Assembly (NCBI RefSeq): GCF_021654285.1 | Contig: NZ_JAKFZS010000008.1 | Location: 186,001 to 250,000 of the forward strand | Length of the DNA: 64,000 nt | Source of the DNA: Pseudoalteromonas luteoviolacea | GTDB taxonomy: Bacteria > Pseudomonadota > Gammaproteobacteria > Enterobacterales > Alteromonadaceae | Direction of reading: 5' to 3' | Part shown: positions 1-8,784 of the stretch, piece by piece | Layout of the letters: each line of letters begins with the position of its first letter | How positions within the stretch are numbered: position 1 is the first letter of the stretch | Made by a program: the position numbers and the translations under genes | Notes under the pieces: generated by a model | Told to the model about the DNA's origin: nothing | Seen by the model: only the letters and a program-made list of their open reading frames with translations | The model's database searches: none

Positions 1-232
1 TGAACAAGTGTGTGAAAAAAGTTTTAAAGACCACTTACAAACCAATCAGCTTAAAGAAAAAATTAAAAACCTACCAGCGGCACAAAGAGATGTGGTTGTT
101 GGTGTCTATTTTGATGATATGACTCAAGAGCAGTTAGCTCAGCATTTGGGTATTCCTGTTGGTACGGTGAAATCTAGGTTGCGCTTAGCGTTGAAGAAGT
201 TAAAAGTAGAGTTGGGAGAGCAGCATGATTAG
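1..232 (+). CDS. ECF sigma factor, C-terminal part (truncated by window start)
   Basis: The frame is open from the first bases of the window, so the true start lies outside. What is visible is region 4 of an ECF sigma-70 factor: residues LPAAQRDVVVGVYFDDMTQ, then the helix-turn-helix EQLAQHLGIPVGTVKSRL, which binds the -35 element. The stop overlaps the start of the downstream anti-sigma gene by 8 bases, so the two are translationally coupled. Because the partner is a ChrR-type anti-sigma factor and the operon carries photolyase, this is most likely an RpoE-type (ECF11-like) sigma factor responding to singlet oxygen or light. The family call is firm; the subgroup is inferred from context. Confidence 0.9.
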   Translation, partial: EQVCEKSFKDHLQTNQLKEKIKNLPAAQRDVVVGVYFDDMTQEQLAQHLGIPVGTVKSRLRLALKKLKVELGEQHD

Positions 233-905
233 GTATCATCCCTCTAAACAGTTAATGCATAAGCACGTAGCTGGTGAGCTGCCAGTCGGGTTAAGTGTTG
301 CTATAGCCGCACACGTTGAGCTTTGTGATAAATGTAGAGCTGAAGTTGAAGCAATTGAAGCAAAGCAAGCCGATATGTTTTTCACCAGTGAGATGGATGT
401 CGACAGTGATACAAAAGATGTGTCATTGGTAGAAGATGATCTGTTATTTGATGCAATGCTCAGTGATATTACATCACTTGAAGTCGAAACTGAGGTAGTG
501 CCTCATGAAGTAACCATGTTCGACTATCAGGATAGGTCTGTTCAATTGCCAAGAGCAATAGCCGCGCTAAAACTGGGCAGCTTTATGAACGCCGGAAAAG
601 TCTCTCGAGCCCGCTTTGAACTTGATGAAGGCCCCATGCGCAGTAGCTTATTACATATTAAGCCAGGTGGGGAAATACCAGAACACACACATACTGGTTT
701 TGAGCTAACATTATTGTTAGATGGGACGTTTGAAGATGAAAGTGGTAAGTACGTACCGGGTGATTTTATCATGCTCGATGGTCGCCACAATCATACGCCT
801 AAAACAAAAGGTGGATGCCTGTGTTTTACTTTGGTTGACAACGCGTTGCACTTTAATAAAGGCTTAAGCAAACTCCTAAATCCTATTGGTAAGCTGATTT
901 ATTAG
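225..905 (+). CDS. chrR: ChrR-type zinc-binding anti-sigma factor (cupin C-terminal domain)
   Basis: 226 residues. The N-terminal half carries the zinc anti-sigma signature: His5, then His30-x3-Cys34-x2-Cys37, at nearly the same positions as in Rhodobacter sphaeroides ChrR. The C-terminal half is a cupin with candidate metal ligands His154, His156, Glu160 and His188/His190 in the stretches EHTHTGFE and DGRHNH. In the known family the N-terminal domain holds the sigma factor inactive and the cupin domain is needed for release on singlet oxygen. It overlaps the sigma gene by 8 bases and is followed at once by the DUF523/DUF1722 gene. All signature residues appear intact. Confidence 0.92.
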   Translation: MIRYHPSKQLMHKHVAGELPVGLSVAIAAHVELCDKCRAEVEAIEAKQADMFFTSEMDVDSDTKDVSLVEDDLLFDAMLSDITSLEVETEVVPHEVTMFDYQDRSVQLPRAIAALKLGSFMNAGKVSRARFELDEGPMRSSLLHIKPGGEIPEHTHTGFELTLLLDGTFEDESGKYVPGDFIMLDGRHNHTPKTKGGCLCFTLVDNALHFNKGLSKLLNPIGKLIY

Positions 906-919
906 GGAGTGTGAAGAAT

Positions 920-1876
920 ATGAAATTTAAGACACCTATACAGATTGGATTAAGTGCCTGTCTTGGTGGAGATAGGGTACGTTTCGACAAAGGTCATAAG
1001 CGTTCTAATTTTTGTATGGACGAGTTCAGTAACCATGTGGAATTTGTAAAATTTTGTCCTGAAGTTGCGATAGGTATGCCTATTCCCCGCGAAACCATAA
1101 GACAAGTACGATTTGGCGACACGATTAAGGTGTGTCGCCCTGACGGGTCTAATGATGTTGGTTCAAAGCTAACTGAGTATGGTAAAAAAATTGCTCAAAC
1201 AAAAGCAAAAGAACTGTCAGGCTTTGTTTTTTGTGCCAAAAGTCCAAGTTGTGGCATGGAAAGAGTCAAAGTCTACAATGACACTGGAACAGGTGCCACT
1301 GCAGAAGGCATAGGTGCGTTTGCTGCCGAAATTATGCGCCACAATCCATTATTACCATGCGAAGAAAACGGTAGGCTAAACGACATTCATTTACGCGAAA
1401 ATTTTGTAATGCGTGTGTTTGTTTATAAATCATGGCAAGAACTGATGGAAGGTGACGTTAATAAACATAGGCTGACTGAGTTTCACGCTAAGCACAAATA
1501 CCTTTTGATGAGCCACAATTATGCAGCATATAGAACACTGGGGCGTTTGCTTGCGCAAGGCGATCCAAAAGAACCGATGCTTGTAGCTGATGAATATATA
1601 GCTGGTCTGATGGCAGCACTTAAAAAGCCTGCTAGTCGAAAAGCGCAAGCAAATACACTTGCACACTTGCAAGGGTACTTTAAAAACGAGTTATCAGGTA
1701 TTGAAAAATCTGAGATGGTGGAAGCAATTGAGGAGTACAGAATGGGGCTAGTGCCACTAAATGTACCTTTGACGTTACTTAAACACCATTTACGAGTGCA
1801 CCCAAAGTCGTATTTGGAACAGCAGGTATACTTCGACCCGTATCCACATGATTTAAAATTAAGGTTCGCAATTTGA
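920..1876 (+). CDS. DUF523 and DUF1722 (YbgA-like) protein
   Basis: 318 residues from the ATG chosen here. A GTG lies three codons upstream at 911, but it is only about 2 bases from the AGGGAG ribosome-binding site, whereas the ATG at 920 is properly spaced. The N-terminal half is DUF523 (GLSACLGGDRVRFDKGHKR, later CAKSPSCGM with conserved cysteines). The C-terminal half, from about residue 190, is DUF1722 (FHAKHKYLLMSHN and HPKSYLEQQVYFDPYP). The latter is the E. coli YbgA domain, whose gene also neighbours phr. The biochemical role is unknown. The stop overlaps the photolyase TTG start, so the two are coupled. Family identity is confident; function is not. Confidence 0.88.
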   Translation: MKFKTPIQIGLSACLGGDRVRFDKGHKRSNFCMDEFSNHVEFVKFCPEVAIGMPIPRETIRQVRFGDTIKVCRPDGSNDVGSKLTEYGKKIAQTKAKELSGFVFCAKSPSCGMERVKVYNDTGTGATAEGIGAFAAEIMRHNPLLPCEENGRLNDIHLRENFVMRVFVYKSWQELMEGDVNKHRLTEFHAKHKYLLMSHNYAAYRTLGRLLAQGDPKEPMLVADEYIAGLMAALKKPASRKAQANTLAHLQGYFKNELSGIEKSEMVEAIEEYRMGLVPLNVPLTLLKHHLRVHPKSYLEQQVYFDPYPHDLKLRFAI

Positions 1877-3255
1877 GTAAGGCACTTTTTTGGTTCAGGC
1901 GCGATTTACGGTTATCAGGTAACCAAGCGCTTGAAGACGCAATTAACAACGGCGCCACTGAGGCGCTGTTTTTTGTTTGTGAAAAACAATGGCAATTACA
2001 CAATACCAGTGAGATACAAATTGATTTGGTAAAAAGGCGAGTAGATTACCTTGGTAACGAGTTAGCAAAGCTGGGTATTAAGCTTCATGTTATTAATGGA
2101 GAGTCTTTTGACGTTTTACCGAGTAAGCTTGAAGCGTTTATAAATGAGCATAGCTTTACTCAAATTTTTGCCAATAGAGAGTATGAAATTAATGAGCTAA
2201 ACCGTGACACAAGATGCGCATCATTGGGTGCACAGTTGCACTTATATGATGGGGATGTACTTTGCTCCCCAGGTAGTATTGTGACCAAAGGCGGCGAAAT
2301 GTTTAAGGTTTTTACACCATTTAAAAAAGCATGGTTGGCTCAGTACTCGCAATATATATTTAAAATAAGCGAATTTATTCGCCCAGTTGGCGAGTCTATT
2401 CCTTGGCAAACGCCTACTTTATTAACTTCAAATGGACTATCTGATAAATGGCCTGTAGATGATGCAGTACTTTCGCAGGTTATTGAACAGTTTTTAGAAG
2501 ATAAAATAAGTGAATATAGTGAATATAGAGATATACCTAGCATTAAAGGTACATCTGGATTAAGCCCTTATTTGGCTTTAGGGATTATATCTGCTACTGA
2601 CTTAATTGCCAGGATTCAGCAAAGAATACCCGATGTCTTATATAGAACAAAAATATCAGCTTTTACTTATATCAACGAATTACTTTGGAGAGAGTTTTAT
2701 AGACACTTGATGTTTATATTCCCTAAACTTTGTAAAAGTAAAAACTTCAATGAAAAATATAATGCCGTACAATGGTTAGATGATGAAAATGCGTTTGCGG
2801 CTTGGTGTGAGGGCAATACTGGTTATCCAATTGTAGATGCAGCTATGCGCCAGCTCAACCAAACCGGTTGGATGCATAATCGACTTCGAATGATTGTAGC
2901 TAGTTTCTTAACTAAACACTTGCTTATTGATTGGCGCAGGGGTGAAGCATATTTCATGAGCAAGTTGATAGATGGTGATTTGGCAGCAAATAATGGCGGC
3001 TGGCAGTGGGCTGCAAGTACAGGTTGTGATGCCCAACCATATTTCAGAATATTTAATCCAATAACCCAAAGCGAAAAGTTTGATCCTGACGGCACTTTTA
3101 TTCGTAAATATGTCCATGAATTAGAATGGGTGCCAGCGAAGTATATTCACTTTCCACATGATTATATTAACGCTGTTGGTAGACAGTGTTATACGGCACC
3201 AATTGTTGAACATAAAGAAGCAAGAGCCAGGGCGCTTGATGCATTTAAGGTATAG
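1873..3255 (+). CDS. phrB: Deoxyribodipyrimidine photo-lyase
   Basis: 460 residues. It repairs cyclobutane pyrimidine dimers with blue light, using FAD and an antenna chromophore. The N-terminal alpha/beta domain opens with ALFWFRRDLRLSGN, matching class I photolyases. The C-terminal FAD domain holds ELLWREFYRHLM, MRQLNQTGWMHNRLRMIVAS and NNGGWQWAASTGCDAQPYFR, the family's strongest signature. TTG is the start because the protein begins MSKALFWF as expected and no other start fits; it overlaps the upstream stop (TTGA). Its place in a sigma/ChrR operon suggests induction by light or singlet oxygen. A CPD photolyase is favoured over a cryptochrome, without a search. Confidence 0.95.
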   Translation: MSKALFWFRRDLRLSGNQALEDAINNGATEALFFVCEKQWQLHNTSEIQIDLVKRRVDYLGNELAKLGIKLHVINGESFDVLPSKLEAFINEHSFTQIFANREYEINELNRDTRCASLGAQLHLYDGDVLCSPGSIVTKGGEMFKVFTPFKKAWLAQYSQYIFKISEFIRPVGESIPWQTPTLLTSNGLSDKWPVDDAVLSQVIEQFLEDKISEYSEYRDIPSIKGTSGLSPYLALGIISATDLIARIQQRIPDVLYRTKISAFTYINELLWREFYRHLMFIFPKLCKSKNFNEKYNAVQWLDDENAFAAWCEGNTGYPIVDAAMRQLNQTGWMHNRLRMIVASFLTKHLLIDWRRGEAYFMSKLIDGDLAANNGGWQWAASTGCDAQPYFRIFNPITQSEKFDPDGTFIRKYVHELEWVPAKYIHFPHDYINAVGRQCYTAPIVEHKEARARALDAFKV

Positions 3256-3257
3256 AA

Positions 3258-3683
3258 ATGGAACAGCACCTTAACAATTTCGTAGATATATATAATCAGC
3301 TTTCAGACAAAAACCTAAACTTATTAAAAAACATTTACGATGACAGTGTGGTATTTTCAGATCCGTTACACAAAGTCGAAGGAATTGAAGCACTGACAAA
3401 ATATTTTGAAAACTTGTATGCAAATGTAAGTTCAATTTCTTTTGACATAAAAGAACACTATGTTGTAGATAACAAAGGTTTTTTATATTGGGAGATGCAC
3501 TTCTCCCACAGCAAACTTAATAATAAGAAAAATATCACAGTCGCCGGCCATAGCCATCTTACTTTTAAAGGCTCTAAAGTAATAAATCATAGAGATTACT
3601 TTGATGTTGGCGCTTTGCTTTACCGAAACATACCTGTACTAGGTAGCGTGATCAAAACGCTAGAAAAAAGGGCGGTGTCTTAG
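3258..3683 (+). CDS. NTF2-like/SnoaL-like protein
   Basis: 141 residues, 2 bases after the photolyase stop. The opening LNNFVDIYNQLSDKNLNLLKNIYDDSVVFSDPLHKVEGIEALTKYFENLY is the typical start of a small NTF2-fold (SnoaL-like) protein: a helical segment, then a pocket strand with Asp-Pro, then a helix. It has no signal peptide and is probably cytosolic. The fold includes isomerases, hydratases and simple ligand binders, so the reaction cannot be read from sequence. It lies 2 bases before the SDR gene in the same operon and probably acts with it on a lipid or other small substrate. That last point is inference. Confidence 0.8.
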   Translation: MEQHLNNFVDIYNQLSDKNLNLLKNIYDDSVVFSDPLHKVEGIEALTKYFENLYANVSSISFDIKEHYVVDNKGFLYWEMHFSHSKLNNKKNITVAGHSHLTFKGSKVINHRDYFDVGALLYRNIPVLGSVIKTLEKRAVS

Positions 3684-3685
3684 GT

Positions 3686-4399
3686 ATGGAAGCAAAAAGT
3701 GTACTAATAACCGGCGCTACGTCTGGAATTGGAGAGGCTTTAGTTAATCGTTACGCGCAGTCTGCCCAAGTAATCGCGTGCGGAAGAAACCAAGAGAAAC
3801 TGTCGAAATTTGAATCAAGTGGCGTCTGCACTTCAAGGTTTGACATGACAGATAAAGAACAAGTTTTCGATGCTGCCAGCAAAATAGAAGCGCAAGATAT
3901 AATCATTTTAAATGCAGGGGTTTGCGAATATATAGATGATGCGAATAAATTTGATTCTGCATTGTTTGAACGAGTTATTCACGCCAACTTGATAGCGACA
4001 GGATATTGCTTAGAAGCTTTCATTCCGAAAATCAAGTCAGGTGGACAACTCGTTATAGTCAGTTCTAGCGCGAGCTTTTTGCCGCTGCCCCGTGCGCAAG
4101 CTTACGGTGCGTCAAAAGCGGCATTAAGCTATTTAACGCGTGTTATGCAGGTTGAGCTCCAAGGTATTGATGTGACTTTGGTGCATCCTGGTTTTGTAGA
4201 AACACCATTAACCAACAAAAACGATTTCCCTATGCCTTGTTTAGTCACCGTAGAGCAGGCATCTGAGAGAATATATCAAGGTGTATTAAAACGTAAAAAG
4301 GAAGTGCATTTTCCAAGGCGCTTTACCTTGTTTTTAAAGTTATTTTCATTACTACCATTTAACTGGTGGCTGCCGTTAGCAAAAAGGATAAAACGTTGA
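3686..4399 (+). CDS. Short-chain dehydrogenase/reductase
   Basis: 237 residues, classical SDR. The nucleotide-binding glycine motif is ITGATSGIGEAL near residues 8-18. NAG appears in IILNAGVCEY, the catalytic Ser in VIVSSSASF, and the catalytic pair is YGASKAA. PGFVETPLT follows, as usual for the family. It probably uses NADP(H), judging from ACGRNQEKL after the second strand, but this is not decisive. The substrate is unknown. The same set (SDR, amine-oxidase-like flavoprotein, DUF1365, CFA-like methyltransferase) recurs in RpoE/ChrR regulons of other proteobacteria. The stop overlaps the next gene's TTG start. Confidence 0.9.
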   Translation: MEAKSVLITGATSGIGEALVNRYAQSAQVIACGRNQEKLSKFESSGVCTSRFDMTDKEQVFDAASKIEAQDIIILNAGVCEYIDDANKFDSALFERVIHANLIATGYCLEAFIPKIKSGGQLVIVSSSASFLPLPRAQAYGASKAALSYLTRVMQVELQGIDVTLVHPGFVETPLTNKNDFPMPCLVTVEQASERIYQGVLKRKKEVHFPRRFTLFLKLFSLLPFNWWLPLAKRIKR

Positions 4400-5649
4400 A
4401 AAATATTGCAATAATAGGAACTGGGATCTCTGGACTTAGTGCAGCCTACTTACTAAATAAAAAACACAATATTACCGTATTTGAAAAAGAAGATAGGTTA
4501 GGCGGTCACACCGCGACTATTGATGTTGACACCCCCGAAGGCACAAAAGGCATTGATACCGGCTTTATCGTATTTAATGACCGTACTTATCCTTTATTTG
4601 AAAAGCTGCTTGATCAAATAGGTGTTGGGCGCAAACCAACACAAATGAGTTTTAGTGTGAAAACGGCAGATAAAGATTTTGAATATAACGGTCACACTTT
4701 TTTTTCGTTATTCGCGCAAAAACGCAATATTTTGTCACTCAAATTTTGGCGGTTTTTGTATAGCATTGTTAAGTTTAATCGGCTATCAAAAGACTTATAT
4801 CACAGCGGTGATTACTCTAACTACACAAATCTGGGCGACTTTTTAAACGCACACGGGTTCGATGATTTTTTCAAAAAGCATTATATCTTGCCCATGGGCG
4901 CTGCAATTTGGTCTACCAGCTTAAAAGGTATGTTGGATTTTGAAATACAGTTCTTTATCCAGTTTTTTTATAACCACGGGCTTTTAGATGTTGCAGGTCG
5001 CCCTCAATGGTATGTTATTCCGGGCGGGTCGAAGCAATATATTGGTCCGTTAACGCAATCTTACAAAGATAAAATAAAGTTAAATACGGACATAAAGTCA
5101 GTTGTTCGGCATGATGACTATGTTGAAATCACTTTTCAAGATGGCCATACAGAGCAATTCGACGAAGTCGTATTTGCGTGCCACTCAGATCAAGCGTTGA
5201 AGCTACTTGGAGATGCCAGTGAGATTGAACGTGATGTGCTCGGTGCAATCCCGTATACGCCAAATAGCGTCGTTTTGCACACTGACGTGTCACTTCTACC
5301 TAAACGAAGAGCAGCTTGGGCGAGCTGGAATTATGCGTTAGACGAAAGCCAAACTCGCCCTGCTAGTGTGACTTATCATATGAATATTCTCCAAGGGCTA
5401 TCATCCTCACAGCAGTACTGCGTAACGCTGAACAATGACAGTCAGATTGATCAAGAGAAAGTAATTCAAAAGTTTACTTATTATCACCCTGTATTTAATA
5501 CACAGAGTATTCGTGCGCAAAAAAGAAAGTCTGAAGTAGATGGTGTCAATCGCACTTATTTTTGCGGTGCTTATTGGTTTAATGGCTTCCATGAAGATGG
5601 TGTTCGTAGCGCAGTTGACGTTGCCAAAAAGCTGGGAGTGGCATTTTGA
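4396..5649 (+). CDS. FAD-dependent amine-oxidase-like oxidoreductase
   Basis: 417 residues from the TTG chosen here. That TTG overlaps the SDR stop (TTGA) and has AAGGA about 7 bases upstream, better than an earlier in-frame GTG at 4366. The N-terminal dinucleotide-binding fold is [17 protein letters not shown], followed by [16 protein letters not shown], typical of NAD(P)-binding Rossmann/flavin amine oxidase proteins. The C-terminus [26 protein letters not shown] is the FAD-closing motif. It has no signal peptide. This family is regularly encoded beside DUF1365 and CFA-synthase-like genes and is thought to act in lipid modification. The exact reaction is unknown. Confidence 0.88.
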   Translation: MKNIAIIGTGISGLSAAYLLNKKHNITVFEKEDRLGGHTATIDVDTPEGTKGIDTGFIVFNDRTYPLFEKLLDQIGVGRKPTQMSFSVKTADKDFEYNGHTFFSLFAQKRNILSLKFWRFLYSIVKFNRLSKDLYHSGDYSNYTNLGDFLNAHGFDDFFKKHYILPMGAAIWSTSLKGMLDFEIQFFIQFFYNHGLLDVAGRPQWYVIPGGSKQYIGPLTQSYKDKIKLNTDIKSVVRHDDYVEITFQDGHTEQFDEVVFACHSDQALKLLGDASEIERDVLGAIPYTPNSVVLHTDVSLLPKRRAAWASWNYALDESQTRPASVTYHMNILQGLSSSQQYCVTLNNDSQIDQEKVIQKFTYYHPVFNTQSIRAQKRKSEVDGVNRTYFCGAYWFNGFHEDGVRSAVDVAKKLGVAF

Positions 5650-6371
5650 ATAGCGCCATCTATTTAGGAGATGTTAGGCATCGTCGCTTTGCCGTTTCTG
5701 AACATAACTTCAGATATCCTATGTATATGATGTGTATCGATTTGGATGAATTAAATCAACTCGATGATATTCATCCATTATTTGGCACCAAGGGGAAAAA
5801 GCTACTACGTTTTGAACAGGCTGATTATTTAGATGGGTCTGCTGGTAGTTTAAAGCAACGTGCATTAGATAAAAGTTTGGCGTTAGGTGTGGATGCATCT
5901 GATAGTAAAGTTTATTTAATGGGGCAGTGCCGATGTTTTGGGTATTATTTTAGCCCAGTGAACTTTTATTTTTTTTCCAAGGAAGATGGCGAATATACTC
6001 ACATGTTGGCCGAAGTCAGTAACACTCCATGGAATGAGAGACATTATTACCTCGTGCCTCTTGGAAAAAAAGTGAACTTTGAAAAGACCTTTCACGTATC
6101 ACCTTTCATGAATTTAGATATGGAATATCATTGGCATATCAAAGCACCAGCGCAACATGCCTTTGTCCATATCGAGAATAAAAAAGAGCGTGAACTCTTA
6201 TTTGACGCGACTTTAAGACTGCGTAGAGTGCCGTTAGAAAAGCACTCTATTAGTAATTTATTAAAGCAGTTCCCGGCGATGACCTTTTCAATACTTAAGG
6301 GCATTTATTGGCAAGCGTTAAAGCTTTTTTTGAAGCGAGTTCCTTTTATCAGTCATCCTGGAAGTTTGTAA
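5646..6371 (+). CDS. DUF1365 family protein
   Basis: 241 residues. The TTG start overlaps the preceding stop by 4 bases (TTGA), with GGGAG about 7 bases upstream. Family features are [24 protein letters not shown] at the start, then [17 protein letters not shown] and [13 protein letters not shown], as in DUF1365 proteins. These are nearly always found between the flavin oxidoreductase and the CFA-like methyltransferase, as here. No enzymatic role is established that I can name with certainty. Conserved context suggests a part in modifying membrane fatty acids under oxidative stress. Confidence 0.87.
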   Translation: MNSAIYLGDVRHRRFAVSEHNFRYPMYMMCIDLDELNQLDDIHPLFGTKGKKLLRFEQADYLDGSAGSLKQRALDKSLALGVDASDSKVYLMGQCRCFGYYFSPVNFYFFSKEDGEYTHMLAEVSNTPWNERHYYLVPLGKKVNFEKTFHVSPFMNLDMEYHWHIKAPAQHAFVHIENKKERELLFDATLRLRRVPLEKHSISNLLKQFPAMTFSILKGIYWQALKLFLKRVPFISHPGSL

Positions 6372-6372
6372 G

Positions 6373-7683
6373 ATGGAAAAAACGACACAATCCTATAGTA
6401 GTGAGAGTAGTGAGAGTAGTGAGAGTAGTGAGAGTAGTGAGAGTAGTGAGAGCAGTGACAGCTTTTTAACAAAGATGTGTAGAACGTTGGTTTTAAAAGC
6501 GTTTGATCAAATCACTTGGGGACACATAAAATTAATCGATGGTGGACAAGAATTCTCTTTTGGCGACCAAAGTAGCGACGACAGTACAGTTATACATGTA
6601 CAGTCAAACCAAATGTATAATAAGTTTGCACTGGGTGGCAGCGTTGGTGCTGGCGAATCTTATATACTCGGTCATTGGAGCTGTTCTGATTTAACTAAGC
6701 TAATAGAGATTTTTGTAGTCAATCAGGACGTGCTAGATGCATTTGAAAAAAAATTCGCACTAATCTCTGGCTTGTTTAATAAAGTCACACACTTTAAAAA
6801 TCGTAATACAAAATCAGGTTCAAAGAAAAATATAGTTGCTCATTATGATTTGGGTAATGATTTATATAGCTCATTTTTGAGTGAAGAAATGCTGTATTCA
6901 AGCGCTGTATATCCCACTCATGATGCGTCGTTAGAGCAGGCTCAGCAGCACAAACTTAAAGAAATATGCGAGCAAGTCGACTTACAAAAAAGTGATCATG
7001 TAATTGAAATTGGAACTGGGTGGGGCGCTTTTGCGATTTATGCTGCGCAACATTATGGTTGTAAGGTGACGACGACGACAATTTCTGAAGAACAGCATGC
7101 CTATGTCAGTGAGAAAATTGCTGTGTTAGGGTTAGAGGGGCAAATTACGCTATTAAAAGATGACTACAGAGAGCTAAATGGCAAATTTGACAAACTTGTA
7201 TCAATCGAAATGATTGAAGCTGTAGGCCATGAATACTTATCAGGCTTTTTTGAAAAATGCAGTAGTTTACTTAAACCAGATGGCATTATGTTGATACAGG
7301 CTATCACGATTGCGTGTCAGCGTTATCATCATTATTTGAAGAACTCTGATTTTATTCAGCAATATATTTTCCCAGGCGGGTGTTTACCTTCGATCACTGA
7401 AATGAGCAAACAAATGTGCAATAGTACTGATTTGGTCGTTCATTCTATAAAAGATATCGGCTTACATTACGCAAAAACGTTGTTTGATTGGCGGGAGCGT
7501 TTTGATAAGGCGTGGCCGTCTTTAGACAATCAAAAGTTTGACCAGCGTTTTTACAGACTTTGGGAGTTTTACTTGTGTTATTGCGAGGGCGGTTTTAAGC
7601 AAAGAGCAACGAGTGCCGTGCATTTAGTAGCAAGAAAACCAAGGTTTGTGAGTAATGATGAAAAAGTATTCTGTCGTTACTAA
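6373..7683 (+). CDS. Cyclopropane-fatty-acyl-phospholipid-synthase-like SAM methyltransferase
   Basis: 436 residues. The methyltransferase core begins near residue 155: VAHYDLGNDLYSSFLSEEMLYSSAVY, then the SAM-binding HVIEIGTGWGAFAIYAA, then VSIEMIEAVGHEY and GGCLPSITEM, all typical of CFA synthases. It would transfer a methyl(ene) group from SAM to unsaturated acyl chains of phospholipids. Near the N-terminus, residues 9-26 are six exact Ser-Ser-Glu repeats, a low-complexity insert not expected in the family. In ChrR/RpoE operons, CFA-like enzymes may make products other than cyclopropanes (branched or furan fatty acids), so the product is uncertain. The C-terminus overlaps the next gene by 29 bases. 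Confidence 0.9.
   Translation: MEKTTQSYSSESSESSESSESSESSESSDSFLTKMCRTLVLKAFDQITWGHIKLIDGGQEFSFGDQSSDDSTVIHVQSNQMYNKFALGGSVGAGESYILGHWSCSDLTKLIEIFVVNQDVLDAFEKKFALISGLFNKVTHFKNRNTKSGSKKNIVAHYDLGNDLYSSFLSEEMLYSSAVYPTHDASLEQAQQHKLKEICEQVDLQKSDHVIEIGTGWGAFAIYAAQHYGCKVTTTTISEEQHAYVSEKIAVLGLEGQITLLKDDYRELNGKFDKLVSIEMIEAVGHEYLSGFFEKCSSLLKPDGIMLIQAITIACQRYHHYLKNSDFIQQYIFPGGCLPSITEMSKQMCNSTDLVVHSIKDIGLHYAKTLFDWRERFDKAWPSLDNQKFDQRFYRLWEFYLCYCEGGFKQRATSAVHLVARKPRFVSNDEKVFCRY
6397..6459 (+). repeat. 9-bp tandem repeat (agtagtgag) in coding sequence
   Basis: Six perfect head-to-tail copies of agtagtgag at 6397-6450 are followed by one decayed copy, agcagtgac, at 6451-6459. The array lies in the 5' part of the CFA-like gene and encodes (Ser-Ser-Glu)6-Ser-Ser-Asp. 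The unit is a multiple of three, so copy-number change would alter tail length without shifting frame. Confidence 0.95.
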
Positions 7684-8173
7684 TTTTGTTTTATTTCAGC
7701 TGGCTTGGTTTGGCGTTTTTTTCTTAAAAGAAGAGTCTATACCTGTCGTGCTCATGACAATAGCATTAATGTTTGCACTCAGTCCTGCTAAGGCTAGAGA
7801 TGTAAAGTTTGTGTTAGTAGGGTTGTCCTTCGGGATGGCCATTGAGGTGGTTGCGGTCACTCTCGGAGTGATCGATTATGGCCCCGCTTTAATTCCATTG
7901 TGGCTTTTTTTGTTATGGCTGGCGTTATTGTTTTCATTTAGAGAATCTCTAAATAGGCTTTTTCATTTGCCATTAAAATATAGGGTACCCATAGTTTGGT
8001 TATGCACGCCTGGCAGTTATTACGCGGGCTCTAAGGCCGGTATTTTGTCTACTTTAGAGCCTCTGTGGGTTTTCTGGATTGTGTATGGGGCAATATGGTT
8101 TGTCGGTTTCGAATGTCTACGCTGGCTAGACGCTCAATCCTATATCAGACGCAATGGTGAGGTATTGAGCTAA
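7655..8173 (+). CDS. DUF2878 family membrane protein
   Basis: 172 residues with about five hydrophobic segments: VVTNFVLFQLAWFGVFFL, IPVVLMTIALMFALSP, VLVGLSFGMAIEVVAVTLGVI, LIPLWLFLLWLALLFSF and LWVFWIVYGAIWFVGFECL. It is an inner-membrane protein of the DUF2878 type often found at the end of DUF1365/CFA-like operons. There are two adjacent ATG codons at 7655 and 7658, and either could start translation. The 29-base overlap with the CFA-like gene suggests coupling. Function is unknown. It is the last gene of the operon. Confidence 0.82.
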   Translation: MMKKYSVVTNFVLFQLAWFGVFFLKEESIPVVLMTIALMFALSPAKARDVKFVLVGLSFGMAIEVVAVTLGVIDYGPALIPLWLFLLWLALLFSFRESLNRLFHLPLKYRVPIVWLCTPGSYYAGSKAGILSTLEPLWVFWIVYGAIWFVGFECLRWLDAQSYIRRNGEVLS

Positions 8174-8325
8174 ATAGTTCCCTTTTTAGCTAAATATATA
8201 TGGTACAAGCACAATTTGTTTGATTAATTTCGAATATAGTTGAATTTTGGCTTGCACTCATGGTTAAAATGAATAAACATAGAATTTGCTCCGGCAGAAA
8301 ATAAAAAAATATAGGAATTTTTAAA

Positions 8326-8601
8326 ATGAACAAAGCTCAACTAGTTGAAAAGATCGCGAACGACGCTGATATCTCTAAGACGGCAGCTGGCCGTGCATTA
8401 GATGCTTTAACTAGTGCTGTAACTGAAGCTCTAAAAGAAGGCGACTCAGTAGCACTAGTTGGTTTTGGTACTTTCTCTGTAAAAGAGCGTGCTGCACGTA
8501 CTGGTCGTAACCCACAAACTGGCGCTGAGATCCAAATCCCAGCAGCAAATATCCCAAGCTTTAAAGCGGGTAAAGGCTTAAAAGATCAGGTTAACCTTTA
8601 G
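8326..8601 (+). CDS. hup: DNA-binding protein HU
   Basis: 91 residues, the normal HU length. [27 protein letters not shown] is the dimerisation helix region. [21 protein letters not shown] followed by [19 protein letters not shown] is the DNA-binding beta-arm and C-terminal signature of HU/IHF proteins. HU bends and compacts DNA as a dimer. The GRNPQTG arm and the overall pattern favour HU over IHF; the alpha or beta subunit type is not assigned. An AGGA ribosome-binding site lies upstream and a strong terminator follows, so it is monocistronic. It is transcribed separately from the operon before it. Confidence 0.96.
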   Translation: MNKAQLVEKIANDADISKTAAGRALDALTSAVTEALKEGDSVALVGFGTFSVKERAARTGRNPQTGAEIQIPAANIPSFKAGKGLKDQVNL

Positions 8602-8648
8602 TAAACCACTGAATCATTCGGCTTTGGGTCTTACTTGAAGCCATCATT

Positions 8649-8676
8649 AAAAAAGAGCCCAAGGGCTCTTTTTTTA
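8649..8676 (+). terminator. Rho-independent terminator of hup
   Basis: A 9-bp stem, aaaagagcc paired with ggctctttt, has a loop of caag and a run of T. It lies about 50 bases after the HU stop. The A-run on the 5' side also lets it act on the minus strand, where it would follow ilvH. Confidence 0.9.
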
Positions 8677-8784
8677 GTTTAAATACCACGTATATTTGGC
8701 GTGTAAAGCTAGTATAAATTCCAACCAAAATTTGCGCCGTTGTGACGGGCGCTGAGGCCCGTGCTAAAACGCAGCTGTATTTCT

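Noticed and set aside
6397..6459. CRISPR-like or phase-switch repeat
   Set aside because: The repeats are nine bases, contiguous with no spacers and in frame; not a CRISPR array, and slippage would not switch the gene off.
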